DNA of 64,000 nt from the NCBI GenBank assembly GCA_046350555.1, contig JAXMAF010000018.1:50443-114442 (forward strand), written 5' to 3'. This DNA is from JAXMAF01 sp046350555 (GTDB taxonomy: Bacteria > Planctomycetota > Phycisphaerae > Phycisphaerales > SM1A02). The position numbers were made by a program, and so were the translations under genes. Positions 1 through 8,102 of this stretch are shown piece by piece. Under the pieces are notes generated by a model. That model was not told where the DNA came from. It ran no database searches and worked only from the letters and a program-made list of their open reading frames with translations. Positions within the stretch are counted from its first letter, which is position 1; every line of letters begins with the position of its first letter.

Positions 1-405
1 AAACTCGAATCGTGTCATGACACACCTCATCCATGCCGGCGTGTTGACGCGCGAAGCGCAATGCGCTCCGCTCCCGAATGCCGGCGGGATCGGGAGATCG
101 GCCGACGGGCCGCCGAACGTCGGCGGTCCGTCCGCTGCTCTCAATCGCGACAAGGGCCGCCGCGTTGCGACATGGATCTCGACACGAATCCCGCCTTCCC
201 GTGCGCCGCGAGCGACGCGTGTCGCCCGTCGCGGCGCTCGCCGAGGCCCCCACCCCTCCAGGCGGGGCGCCCCGGCGAGACGCCGCGATGCTTCCAGATG
301 CTTCCAGGCCACACCGCGAACGACATCGGACCGACCGCATCGGATGGCTGCGCGCCGCGGTCAAGGCCGCCAACGACGGCATCGTCTCGGCGCGGGCTTC
401 GTCGT
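1..405. other. Left-edge region without a convincing gene
   Basis: Open frames on both strands here are Arg/Pro/Ala-rich and look like chance frames in GC-rich DNA. A perfect 12-bp palindrome GTGTCATGACAC lies at 12-23, and the decamer-like string gatgcttcca occurs twice in tandem near 287-306. I see no RNA gene. The region lies beyond the stop of the minus-strand dockerin gene, so it probably contains its 3' untranslated end. Confidence 0.4.
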
Positions 406-1509
406 TCAGCCGATGCAGTCCGCGTCGATGGTCATCTCGAAGGTCCCCGCGGCGCCGGCATAGCCGGAGACGCGGATCTTGATCGTTTCGCCACCGTTGA
501 GATTCAGGTCGATCATCGACTTGCGGTTGGTGTTCCCCGGCGGCAGGGCGCAGCCCGGCGCGTTGGTGTCGTCGTTGCAGGCGAGCTCGTTGCCGACATC
601 GTTGAAGACGGTGAGCACCGTGTCGAAGTCCGTGCCCGGATTGCACGTGCTGATGGTCAGCGATCCCTGGCAGGGCATCGTGAAGCAGTACCACTCGTCG
701 ACCGTGTCGCCGAGGGCGCAGCTCGACTCGTCGCCGCCGTTCCACGTGTCGCCGACCGTCGTCCCCACCACCGTCTGGAGGAACGCCGAAGGAAGGGGGT
801 TGCAGAGATCCTCGCGGTCGCCGCGCAGGATGTTGGTCACCTCGAACGTGCCCTGCCCGACGTCGTCGAAGAAGAAGCTGCCCAGACGGATCGTGTAGCA
901 GCGCCCGGCCTCGGCAGGCACCTCGACGGTCGACTGGAAGCCGCAGGCGTCGTCGTTGCATCCGACGAGCGTGGCGAAGCTGAACTGGGCCGGGCACGCG
1001 CAGCCAAGGGAGATCGTGCTCTTGTAGACGCCGACCACCGTGTCCAGGTCGGTGCCGCCACACGTGCTGACGCGCACGATTCCCTCGCCCTGCGCGACGT
1101 ACGTGTACCAGATGTCCTGGCGAATCGTCGAAGCCTGCCCGCAATTCAGGACGCCGACGTCGCTCGTCGTCGCGCCGGCGCTACAGAAGGCCTGCACGAC
1201 ATCCTGGCCCGAGAGGGCGATCGCGTTCCCGCACTCGTCGTTGGGCGGCGGCGCGCAGGGGCCCCACGCGGCGAGCAGGACGCCGAGGTCCGCGCCGTCC
1301 ACGGCGCCGCTGCCGTCGAAGTCGGCGTCGCCGGCGCCGCCCCACGCGCCAAGCAGCAGGCCGAGGTCGGCGCCGTCGGTCTTGCCGTCGACGTTGAGGT
1401 CGGTGACGCACGGACAGATTCCGACCGCCGTGGCCGGCGCCGCGGGAAGAAGCGACGCGAGCGCGACGAAGGCGAGCGAACCGAGAAAGGGCGAGCGCGA
1501 CAGGGACAT
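406..1509 (-). CDS. Secreted protein with N-terminal dockerin-like pair and two PPC-like beta domains
   Basis: The 367-residue product starts at an ATG preceded by GGAG about 8 nt upstream. This start places a clean signal peptide (about 1-28, ending APATA) at the N-terminus. Two dockerin-like Ca loops follow at about 37-80 (DLNVDGKTDGADLG and DFDGSGAVDGADLG), then two repeats of a beta-sandwich domain. Each repeat begins around NDECGNAI and carries D-x-WYTY/WYCF, a TC-x-DLDTVV strand and CNDD. This resembles the pre-peptidase C-terminal (PPC-like) domains common in planctomycete exoproteins. Dockerin at the N-terminus is unusual: the other dockerin exoproteins here have it at the C-terminus. 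No catalytic residues are evident, so I infer a binding or structural role outside the cell. Confidence 0.85.
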   Translation of the reverse strand: MSLSRSPFLGSLAFVALASLLPAAPATAVGICPCVTDLNVDGKTDGADLGLLLGAWGGAGDADFDGSGAVDGADLGVLLAAWGPCAPPPNDECGNAIALSGQDVVQAFCSAGATTSDVGVLNCGQASTIRQDIWYTYVAQGEGIVRVSTCGGTDLDTVVGVYKSTISLGCACPAQFSFATLVGCNDDACGFQSTVEVPAEAGRCYTIRLGSFFFDDVGQGTFEVTNILRGDREDLCNPLPSAFLQTVVGTTVGDTWNGGDESSCALGDTVDEWYCFTMPCQGSLTISTCNPGTDFDTVLTVFNDVGNELACNDDTNAPGCALPPGNTNRKSMIDLNLNGGETIKIRVSGYAGAAGTFEMTIDADCIG

Positions 1510-1880
1510 CGATGGATCTCCAGGTTGAGGTGATGAGAGCGGTGAATCGGACCGACGGACGTCGCCCTCGCGACATCCCGTCGGGACAAGCAACGCACGT
1601 CGCACCCGCCGTCCGCAGCCGAATCCGGTCGAATAGCCTGAGAAGAGGAAGGATTCACGTTCCCAGCGCGGCGCAAGGCGCCTCAAACTCCTCGACGGGC
1701 GCGCTCGCCTCGGTCGGAGCGGGTCGACTCGATCACGTCGGTCGCGGATGGCCGGAACGTTCACGTCGCGCAACAGCGCTCGGGATGGCTCGAACTGGCT
1801 CAAACCGACTCACACTGGCTCGCACCGGCCCACACTGGCCCACACTGGCCCGACATGCCCCACCTCAGAAAGGCCTTCCC
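1510..1880. other. Intergenic region between divergent genes, upstream of ppsA
   Basis: This gap separates the leftward dockerin gene from the rightward PEP synthase gene and should hold both promoters. The distal part shows nothing definite. The proximal part (1781-1860) is a decamer array listed separately. AGAAAGG at about 1867-1873 is the likely ribosome binding site of ppsA. Confidence 0.4.
1781..1860. repeat. Eight-copy 10-bp tandem array upstream of ppsA
   Basis: Eight consecutive 10-bp units run in exact register. The consensus is close to cacactggcy: two adjacent units are identical (cacactggcc), and the outer ones drift (cgaactggct, caaaccgact, cgcaccggcc). The array ends 20 bp before the ppsA start codon, so it lies in the promoter/leader. 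A 10-bp period would put each copy on the same DNA face, or give a repetitive mRNA leader. Confidence 0.8.
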
Positions 1881-4298
1881 ATGGACGTCTCGCGCCTCGT
1901 CGTTCCGTTCCGGGAGATCGCGATCGACGACATTCCCACCGTCGGCGGGAAGAACGCGTCGCTCGGCGAGATGATCCGCGAGCTCGCGCCGCTGGGTGTG
2001 CGCGTGCCCGACGGCTTCGCGGTCACTGCCGAGGCGTATCGCCTGCACCTTCGCGAGGCCGGAATCGAATCGTGGGTCTACGACCGGCTCGCGACGCTCG
2101 GCGCCGACGACACACGCCGACTCGCGGAGGTCGCCGCGGAGATCCGCGGTCGCATCGCCGACGCGCCGCTCCCGGCGCGCGTGCGGGAGCAGGTGACGGC
2201 CGCGTACGCGGCGCTCTCGCGCGATGGCGGCGCGCCCGACGGGATCGACGTCGCGGTGCGCTCCAGCGCCACCGCGGAGGACCTGCCCGCCGCGTCATTC
2301 GCGGGACAGCAGGAGTCGTACCTGAACGTGCGGGGAGTCGTCCGCCTCGACGCCGCGGTCCGGGCGTGCATGGCCTCGCTCTTCACCGACCGGGCGATCG
2401 TCTACCGCGTCAACAACGGCTTCGACCACCGCACCGTGGCGCTCTCGGTGGGCGTGCAGCGCATGGTCCGGAGCGACCTGGCCAGCGCGGGCACGATCTT
2501 CACCCTCGACACCGAATCGGGCTTCCGCGGCGTGGTGCTCATCGACGCGGCCTGGGGACTTGGCGAGAGCGTCGTGAAGGGACGCATCCGCCCCGACGAG
2601 TTCTGGGTGCACAAGGCGACGGCCCGCGCCGGCTTCGGCTCGATCGTGCGCAAGGAGCTCGGCGAGAAGAACGTGAAGCTCGTCTACGACGACCGCGTCC
2701 AGCCGGGCGTGCGCACCGTCGCCGTCGCGCCCGCCGATCAGGCCCGGTTCAGCCTCGCCGACGAGGAGATCCTGCTCCTGGCCCGCTGGGCCACGATCGT
2801 CGAGGAGCACTACTCCGCACGCGCCGGTCGCGACGTGCCGATGGACCTCGAGTGGGCTAAGGACGGCCGCAGCGGCGATCTCTTCCTCGTGCAGGCGCGG
2901 CCGGAGACGGTCCAGTCGAGGCGCGCCGCGGGCGCGACGATCGAGCTCTTCCGCATCAAGGGCAAGCGAGCGCCACTGCTCACGGGCAAGAGCGTCGGCG
3001 CCCGCGTCGCCGCGGGTCCGGTGCGCCTCGTGCGCTCGACGGAGGACCTGCACCGCTTCCAGGAGGGCGAGGTCCTCGTTGCCACCATGACCGATCCGGA
3101 CTGGGAGCCCGTGCTGCGCAAGGCGGCCGCCGTCGTCACCGATCGGGGCGGGCGCACGTGCCACGCGGCGATCGTCTCGCGCGAGATGGGCCTGCCGTGC
3201 GTCGTCGGCGCCGGCGCGGCGACCACCACGCTGCGCGACGGGCAGGTCGTGACCGTCTCGTGCGCCGAGGGCGACGTGGGCAACGTCTACGACGGCGCCG
3301 TGCCGTTCCAGCGCGAGCAGCTCGACCCGTCCACGCTGCCGACGCCGCGGGTTCCGCTCATGCTCAACCTCGCCGACCCCGGCCAGGCCTTCCGGCTCTG
3401 CCAGCTTCCCTCCGCGGGCGTCGGGCTCATGCGCATCGAGTTCCTCGTCTCGACGTGGATCGGCGTGCATCCCATGGCGCTGGTCCATCCCGAGCGCATC
3501 GCCGACGCCGCGGTGCGCGACGAGATCGCCCGGCGCACCACCGCGTACGAATCCCCAGGCGAGTTCTTCGTGCAACGGCTCGCCACCGGGATTGCGCAGA
3601 TCGGCGCGGCGTTCCATCCGCGGCCCGTGATCGTTCGCTTCAGCGACTTCAAGACGAACGAATACGCGCGGCTTCTCGGCGGCGAGCTCTTCGAGCCGCA
3701 CGAGGAGAACCCGATGATCGGCTTCCGCGGCGCCTCGCGCTACTACGACGAGCGTTACCGCGAGGGATTCGCCCTGGAATGCGCAGCCATCCGGCGCGTC
3801 CGCGAGCGCATGGGCCTCGTCAACGTGATCGTGATGATCCCCTTCTGCCGCACGCTCGGCGAGGCCCGGGCGGTCCTGGACGAGATGGCCCGCAACGGCC
3901 TGCATCGTGGCAAGGACGGCATGCAGGTCTATGTCATGTGCGAGATCCCCAACAACGTGATCCTCGCCGACGAGTTCTCCGCGCTCTTCGACGGCTTCTC
4001 CATCGGATCGAACGACCTGACCCAGCTCGCCCTCGGCGTGGACCGCGACTCGGCGCTGCTCATGCACCTCTTCGACGAGCGCGATCCGGGCGTCAAGCGG
4101 CTGATCCAGATGGTGATCGAGCGTGCCCACGCCAACGGGCGCAAGGTCGGAATCTGCGGCCAGGCACCGAGCGACTACCCGGACTTCGCCGTGTGGCTGG
4201 CCGACCTGGGGATCGACTCCATGTCGCTCAACCCGGACTCGCTGCCGGGAGTCGCCCGGCGTCTCGCGAAGGGCGTGGACGGGCCGACGCCGGCCTGA
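1881..4298 (+). CDS. ppsA: Phosphoenolpyruvate synthase (pyruvate, water dikinase)
   Basis: Converts pyruvate, ATP and water to PEP, AMP and phosphate, the entry step of gluconeogenesis from pyruvate. The 805-residue product is close to the family size (792 in E. coli). The N-terminal ATP-grasp domain begins with VGGKNASLGEM. The phosphohistidine domain carries GGRTCHAAIVSREMG with the catalytic His at about 428. The C-terminal PEP/pyruvate TIM barrel contains GSNDLTQLALGVDRDS and GICGQAPS with the acid/base Cys at about 759. The start ATG has AGAAAGG upstream and matches the family N-terminus; longer in-frame extensions run through the decamer array and look non-coding. It appears to be monocistronic. 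Confidence 0.97.
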   Translation: MDVSRLVVPFREIAIDDIPTVGGKNASLGEMIRELAPLGVRVPDGFAVTAEAYRLHLREAGIESWVYDRLATLGADDTRRLAEVAAEIRGRIADAPLPARVREQVTAAYAALSRDGGAPDGIDVAVRSSATAEDLPAASFAGQQESYLNVRGVVRLDAAVRACMASLFTDRAIVYRVNNGFDHRTVALSVGVQRMVRSDLASAGTIFTLDTESGFRGVVLIDAAWGLGESVVKGRIRPDEFWVHKATARAGFGSIVRKELGEKNVKLVYDDRVQPGVRTVAVAPADQARFSLADEEILLLARWATIVEEHYSARAGRDVPMDLEWAKDGRSGDLFLVQARPETVQSRRAAGATIELFRIKGKRAPLLTGKSVGARVAAGPVRLVRSTEDLHRFQEGEVLVATMTDPDWEPVLRKAAAVVTDRGGRTCHAAIVSREMGLPCVVGAGAATTTLRDGQVVTVSCAEGDVGNVYDGAVPFQREQLDPSTLPTPRVPLMLNLADPGQAFRLCQLPSAGVGLMRIEFLVSTWIGVHPMALVHPERIADAAVRDEIARRTTAYESPGEFFVQRLATGIAQIGAAFHPRPVIVRFSDFKTNEYARLLGGELFEPHEENPMIGFRGASRYYDERYREGFALECAAIRRVRERMGLVNVIVMIPFCRTLGEARAVLDEMARNGLHRGKDGMQVYVMCEIPNNVILADEFSALFDGFSIGSNDLTQLALGVDRDSALLMHLFDERDPGVKRLIQMVIERAHANGRKVGICGQAPSDYPDFAVWLADLGIDSMSLNPDSLPGVARRLAKGVDGPTPA

Positions 4299-4416
4299 TC
4301 GACGGGTGGCTCCTCGCCGCCCGCCCGCCTGGACGTCGACGCTCCGGCCGACGTCGCGCCACGTCGGCGTGCGCCTCCGGACGGCGCCGCGGATCGTTTC
4401 CGCGCATACTGCGAGG

Positions 4417-6798
4417 ATGTCGGCGTCGATTCGATCGATTGCGCTCGTTGGCTCCCGCGTCCTCGCGCCGGCCCTCGCGCTGGCCCTCGTGCTGGCGCTC
4501 GCGACGACGGACGAGGCTCATGCCGACGATGGGCAGCGCGAACGCGAGCGCGTCGCCCGCGCGCTCGACGAGCTCGATGCGCACGATGTCGTCTGGGATT
4601 CTCCGGGACTGAACGCCTCCGGCTCGATGCCGATCGGAAACGGCCAGCTCGGCGCGAACGCCTGGATCGACGAGCGCGGCGACGTGCTCCTGCTCCTGTC
4701 GCACACCGACGCCTTCAGCGAGTGCGAACGCCTTCTCAAGCTTGGTCGCGTGCGGATCGCGTGCGACCCGCCGCTGGACCTCGCCCGCTTCCAGCAGCGC
4801 CTCTCGTGGCGCCGGGGCGCCATCGAGATCTCCACCGGCGCCGGCGACACCGCGGCCGAGGTGCGCATCGTCGTCGACACCGGGGCGCCAGCGATCCATG
4901 TGGCGATCGAGGGCCGTGTCCCGCGGACCATCCGTGCGACGCTCGAGACGTGGCGCACGGCGAAGCGGCGGATCGAGGGACCGGAGCTCGTCTCGTCGTG
5001 GATGATGCGCGACGCGCCGGCGGACGTCGTGGTCGAGGAATCGGCCGATGTGATCGTCCCCCGCGCGGAGGAGCCCGATGCGGTCGTCTGGTTCCATCGC
5101 AACGAATGGTCGGTCGTGCCCTTGACGCTTCGGCATCAGGGACTCTCGGCGATCGCGTCGAGCTTCGAGGATCCGCTCATCCATCGCACCTTCGGCGCGC
5201 GGCTTGCGGGTATTGGCTTCGCCCGTGTCGACGCGACCACCATCGCCACGACCGCGCCCGTCGCCAGCGCCAAGGTGGCCATCACCGCCGCGTGCGAACA
5301 GGCGGAGGATCTCCGGGGATGGCTCGCGCGGCTCCGCGCCGGGGCGCAGGCGGCGCCGCCGTTCGAGGTCGCCCGCGAGCGCACGGCCCGATGTTGGACC
5401 GAACGATTCTCACGAAGCTGGGTCTTCGTCGCCGGGGCCGCGGACTCCGCGCCCCCGGCTGCGCCCCGCCGGACGACGCTCTCCCAGGCGTACGCCGCGC
5501 AGCGCTTCGCGACGCTCGCGGCGACGCGCGGCGCCTTTCCCGTCAAGTTCAACGGATCGATCTTCACCGTCGAGCCACGATGGGTGAACGGCGCGCCGTT
5601 CGATCCGGATTTCCGCAACTGGGGCGGCGACTACTGGTGGCAGAACACGCGGCTTCCATACCACGGCATGCTGGCGCGCGGCGACGGCGACCACCTGGCG
5701 TCGCTCTTCGGCTTCTACGCGCGCTCATTGCCCGGATGCGCCGCGCGGGCGAGGCTCTACCACGGCGTCGAGGGTGCGTATTTCCCCGAGACGATGACCA
5801 CCTTCGCGACCTACGGCAACGGCGACTACGGCTGGGACCGCGACGGCGCGCCGCCGAACGAGGTGCATTGTCCCTACTGGCAGTGGGCATGGAACCAGGG
5901 GCTCGAGCTCGTGGCGCTCATGCTCGATCACCACGACCACACCGGCGACGATGACACGCTGCGCTCGCAGACGCTGCCGATGGCCCACGCCGTGCTCGCC
6001 TACTTCGACTCCCGCTTCGCGCGCGACGAGCACGGCGCGCTCGTCATCTCGCCGACGCAGGCGATCGAGACGTACTGGTCCAATGTCACCAACGACGCGC
6101 CGACGGTCGCGGGACTTCGCGAGGTCGTCGCCCGGCTGTGCGCGCTTCCGCCGACGCTGGGCGGCGCCGAGGAGCGAGCCCTCTGGGAACGGCTTCGCGC
6201 CGCGTGCCCGCCGCTGCCGCTCGAACAGGACGCCAGCGGAGCGATGAAGCTCGCTCCCGCCGCGGCGTACGCCCCGAATCGCTCCAACTGCGAGAGTCCC
6301 GAGCTCTACGGCGTCTGGCCATTCCAGCTCGCGGGCGTCGAACGAGGCCTCCTCGACGAGGCGCGGCTGGCATACGCGACCCGCCGCGACCGCTTCACGA
6401 ACGGTTGGCCGCAGGACGGCATGGACGCGGCCCGCCTCGGCCTCGCCACGGACGCGGCGGCGAACGTCCTGGCCAAGATCCGCAACACCCATCCGAACTT
6501 CCGCTTCCCGACCTTTTGGGGACCCAACTTCGACTGGGTTCCCGACCAGTGCCACGGCGGCAACCTGCTCACGACGGTGCAGGAGATGCTCGTGCAATCC
6601 GTCGGCTCGAAGCTCATCGTCCTCCCCGCGTGGCCGCGCGACTGGAACGCGCGCTTCCGTCTCCACGCGCCGCGACAGACGACCATCACCGGCGAGGTGA
6701 AGGATGGCGAGCTCGTCTCGCTCGAGATCGATCCGCCGCGGAGGGCGGCCGACGTGGTGGTGGGCGATGGTTGGTCGTTGCCGCGGAGGGGGGATTAG
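4417..6798 (+). CDS. Secreted DUF5703 / GH95-like protein
   Basis: The 793-residue product has a signal peptide (about 1-36, ending EAHA). The N-terminal segment VVWDSPGLNASGSMPIGNGQLG, followed by a SHTDAFSE-like strand, resembles the N-terminal domain of DUF5703 and GH95-type proteins. The C-terminal half (NGSIFTVEP, GDYWWQNTRLPYHGML, WPFQLAGVERGL) looks like an (alpha/alpha)6 glycosidase barrel. Family knowledge suggests an extracytoplasmic glycan-active enzyme; the substrate cannot be read from sequence. Its last codons and stop lie inside the GC-rich repeat array that follows, so the C-terminal end (RRGD) may be supplied by the repeat. It is transcribed alone, 118 bp after ppsA. Confidence 0.8.
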   Translation: MSASIRSIALVGSRVLAPALALALVLALATTDEAHADDGQRERERVARALDELDAHDVVWDSPGLNASGSMPIGNGQLGANAWIDERGDVLLLLSHTDAFSECERLLKLGRVRIACDPPLDLARFQQRLSWRRGAIEISTGAGDTAAEVRIVVDTGAPAIHVAIEGRVPRTIRATLETWRTAKRRIEGPELVSSWMMRDAPADVVVEESADVIVPRAEEPDAVVWFHRNEWSVVPLTLRHQGLSAIASSFEDPLIHRTFGARLAGIGFARVDATTIATTAPVASAKVAITAACEQAEDLRGWLARLRAGAQAAPPFEVARERTARCWTERFSRSWVFVAGAADSAPPAAPRRTTLSQAYAAQRFATLAATRGAFPVKFNGSIFTVEPRWVNGAPFDPDFRNWGGDYWWQNTRLPYHGMLARGDGDHLASLFGFYARSLPGCAARARLYHGVEGAYFPETMTTFATYGNGDYGWDRDGAPPNEVHCPYWQWAWNQGLELVALMLDHHDHTGDDDTLRSQTLPMAHAVLAYFDSRFARDEHGALVISPTQAIETYWSNVTNDAPTVAGLREVVARLCALPPTLGGAEERALWERLRAACPPLPLEQDASGAMKLAPAAAYAPNRSNCESPELYGVWPFQLAGVERGLLDEARLAYATRRDRFTNGWPQDGMDAARLGLATDAAANVLAKIRNTHPNFRFPTFWGPNFDWVPDQCHGGNLLTTVQEMLVQSVGSKLIVLPAWPRDWNARFRLHAPRQTTITGEVKDGELVSLEIDPPRRAADVVVGDGWSLPRRGD

Positions 6799-7260
6799 CC
6801 GCGGAGGACCGCGGAGGAGGAGTCAGCCGCGGAGGGCCGCGGAGGAGGGATCAGCCGCGGAGGGACGCGCAGGGACGCGGAGGAGGAATTAGCCGCGGAA
6901 GGCCGCGGAGGGACGCGGAGGAGGGAAGGAGTCGGGGGTGCCCAGCGACGTCGGCCAGGTGTAGGCAAGATCGCAGCTCCGATCACCGATCACACTGTGC
7001 AGCAGCCAAGGTCAACCCCTGCCCGACCTGATCTTCACGTTTTCAGTACATCCATCGATGAGCGCCTCTCCGCACCTTCCGCGGCTGATTCCTTCTCCGC
7101 GTTACTCCGCGGCCCTCCGCGGCTAATTCCTCCTCCGCGTCACTCCGCGGCCCTCCGCGGCTAACTCCTCCTCCGCGTCCCTCCGCGGCCCTCCGCGGCC
7201 AATTCCTTCTCCGCGGTACTCCGCGGCCCTCCGCGGCTGACTCCTTCTCCGCGGCCCCTC
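6781..7260. repeat. Inverted GC-rich tandem array with conserved core (copy A)
   Basis: A left arm (about 6781-6935) is made of G-rich 28- or 38-bp units ending in variants of AATTAGCC. A unique core follows at about 6936-7082. The right arm (7083-7260) has exact 38-bp units starting at 7083, 7121, 7159, 7197 and 7235 (the last truncated). These are the reverse complement of the left-arm units, so the whole could fold into a very long stem with the core as loop. The units themselves are built of about 10-bp modules around ctccgcgg. The array fills the gap between two convergent genes and touches both stop codons. A second copy with the same core lies at 28876-29310. Confidence 0.9.
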
Positions 7261-8080
7261 ACGAGCGCGCCGCGCGCCTCCACACCTCACCCGCCTCCGC
7301 GGTCAACTCCTCGAAGGCCTTTCGTTCGACGCGGCGACGGCAGTCGTCGATCGCCTGATCGGTCGTCCAGTGATTCGCCGCCTGATCGTCCTTCGCGCTC
7401 GCCTCGGCGGTGCCGTAGCAGTAGCCGGTCCGCACGTCGAAGAAGGCGGCGCTCGCGGTGCAGCGCACGACGGCCGAACGGTTCGGGACGAAGCCGAGCG
7501 TGACCACGCCAAGCGGTCCGATGTCCACCTGGTTCACGTCGAACTCGGTGTCGATCGTGTACACGAGCAGGATGTCCGCGTGCAGCGTCGCCGCGCCTTC
7601 GCGCAAGGCGAGCATCGGATCGCGCTGCGGCGGCGCGGCGCCGTCGCGCACGGGAAAGGCCGGATCCGCGCCCACGGGCACGACGATCGGGGTGAGCCGC
7701 ACGACCTCGCGCACGGATGGCCACGCTCGAACGGCCTCGAGGTCTCCGTCGCGTTCGAGGTCCTTCGGGCCGACCATCGAGACACCATTGCGGTCGGTGC
7801 CGCCGGCGCTGAACGATCGATAGCCCGCGGCCTGGAGGCGGGTGAACGCGAGCGTCGCCGGCATCGGCGACTCCGGCGCCGTCCGGTAGCGATCGGCGAC
7901 GGACGCCGCGGTCATCGCGCCGATCGGCGCCGGCCCGCCGGGCGTGACGTATCTCGAGCTGCACGCCGAGAGCACCGCGCTGGCGGCGAGCATGAGGGAC
8001 GGAAGCGTCGGTACATTCCGGGCGCGCGCAGCGAGCGCGGCGAGCGCGAAGCGCACGCGTGTGATTCGACACGATGTCAT
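7259..8080 (-). CDS. Lipoprotein of unknown function, last gene of the sigma/VWA operon
   Basis: The 273-residue product has a lipoprotein signal with the lipobox ending at Cys40 (AVLSAC). The ribosome binding site GGGAGG lies 6-7 nt before the ATG. The mature part has a mixed alpha/beta pattern. A hydrophobic strand ADILLVYTID and a later LGVVTLGFVP strand are followed by an Arg/Glu-rich helix near the C-terminus (RRRVERKAFEELTAE). I do not recognise the family. It begins 22 bp after the VIT/VWA gene on the same strand and is probably co-transcribed with it. The stop codon abuts the repeat array. Confidence 0.75.
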   Translation of the reverse strand: MTSCRITRVRFALAALAARARNVPTLPSLMLAASAVLSACSSRYVTPGGPAPIGAMTAASVADRYRTAPESPMPATLAFTRLQAAGYRSFSAGGTDRNGVSMVGPKDLERDGDLEAVRAWPSVREVVRLTPIVVPVGADPAFPVRDGAAPPQRDPMLALREGAATLHADILLVYTIDTEFDVNQVDIGPLGVVTLGFVPNRSAVVRCTASAAFFDVRTGYCYGTAEASAKDDQAANHWTTDQAIDDCRRRVERKAFEELTAEAGEVWRRAARS

Positions 8081-8102
8081 GGGTTGCCTCCCGGTGTTGG
8101 TT

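Noticed and set aside
61..1533. Long plus-strand frame opposite the first dockerin gene
   Set aside because: Arg/Ala/Val-rich shadow of the minus-strand gene, with no domain and no ribosome binding site.
2295..4130. Long minus-strand frame inside ppsA
   Set aside because: Antisense shadow; His/Glu/Arg-rich with no family similarity.
6781..7260. CRISPR array
   Set aside because: Units are contiguous 38-mers without spacers, and no cas gene is present.
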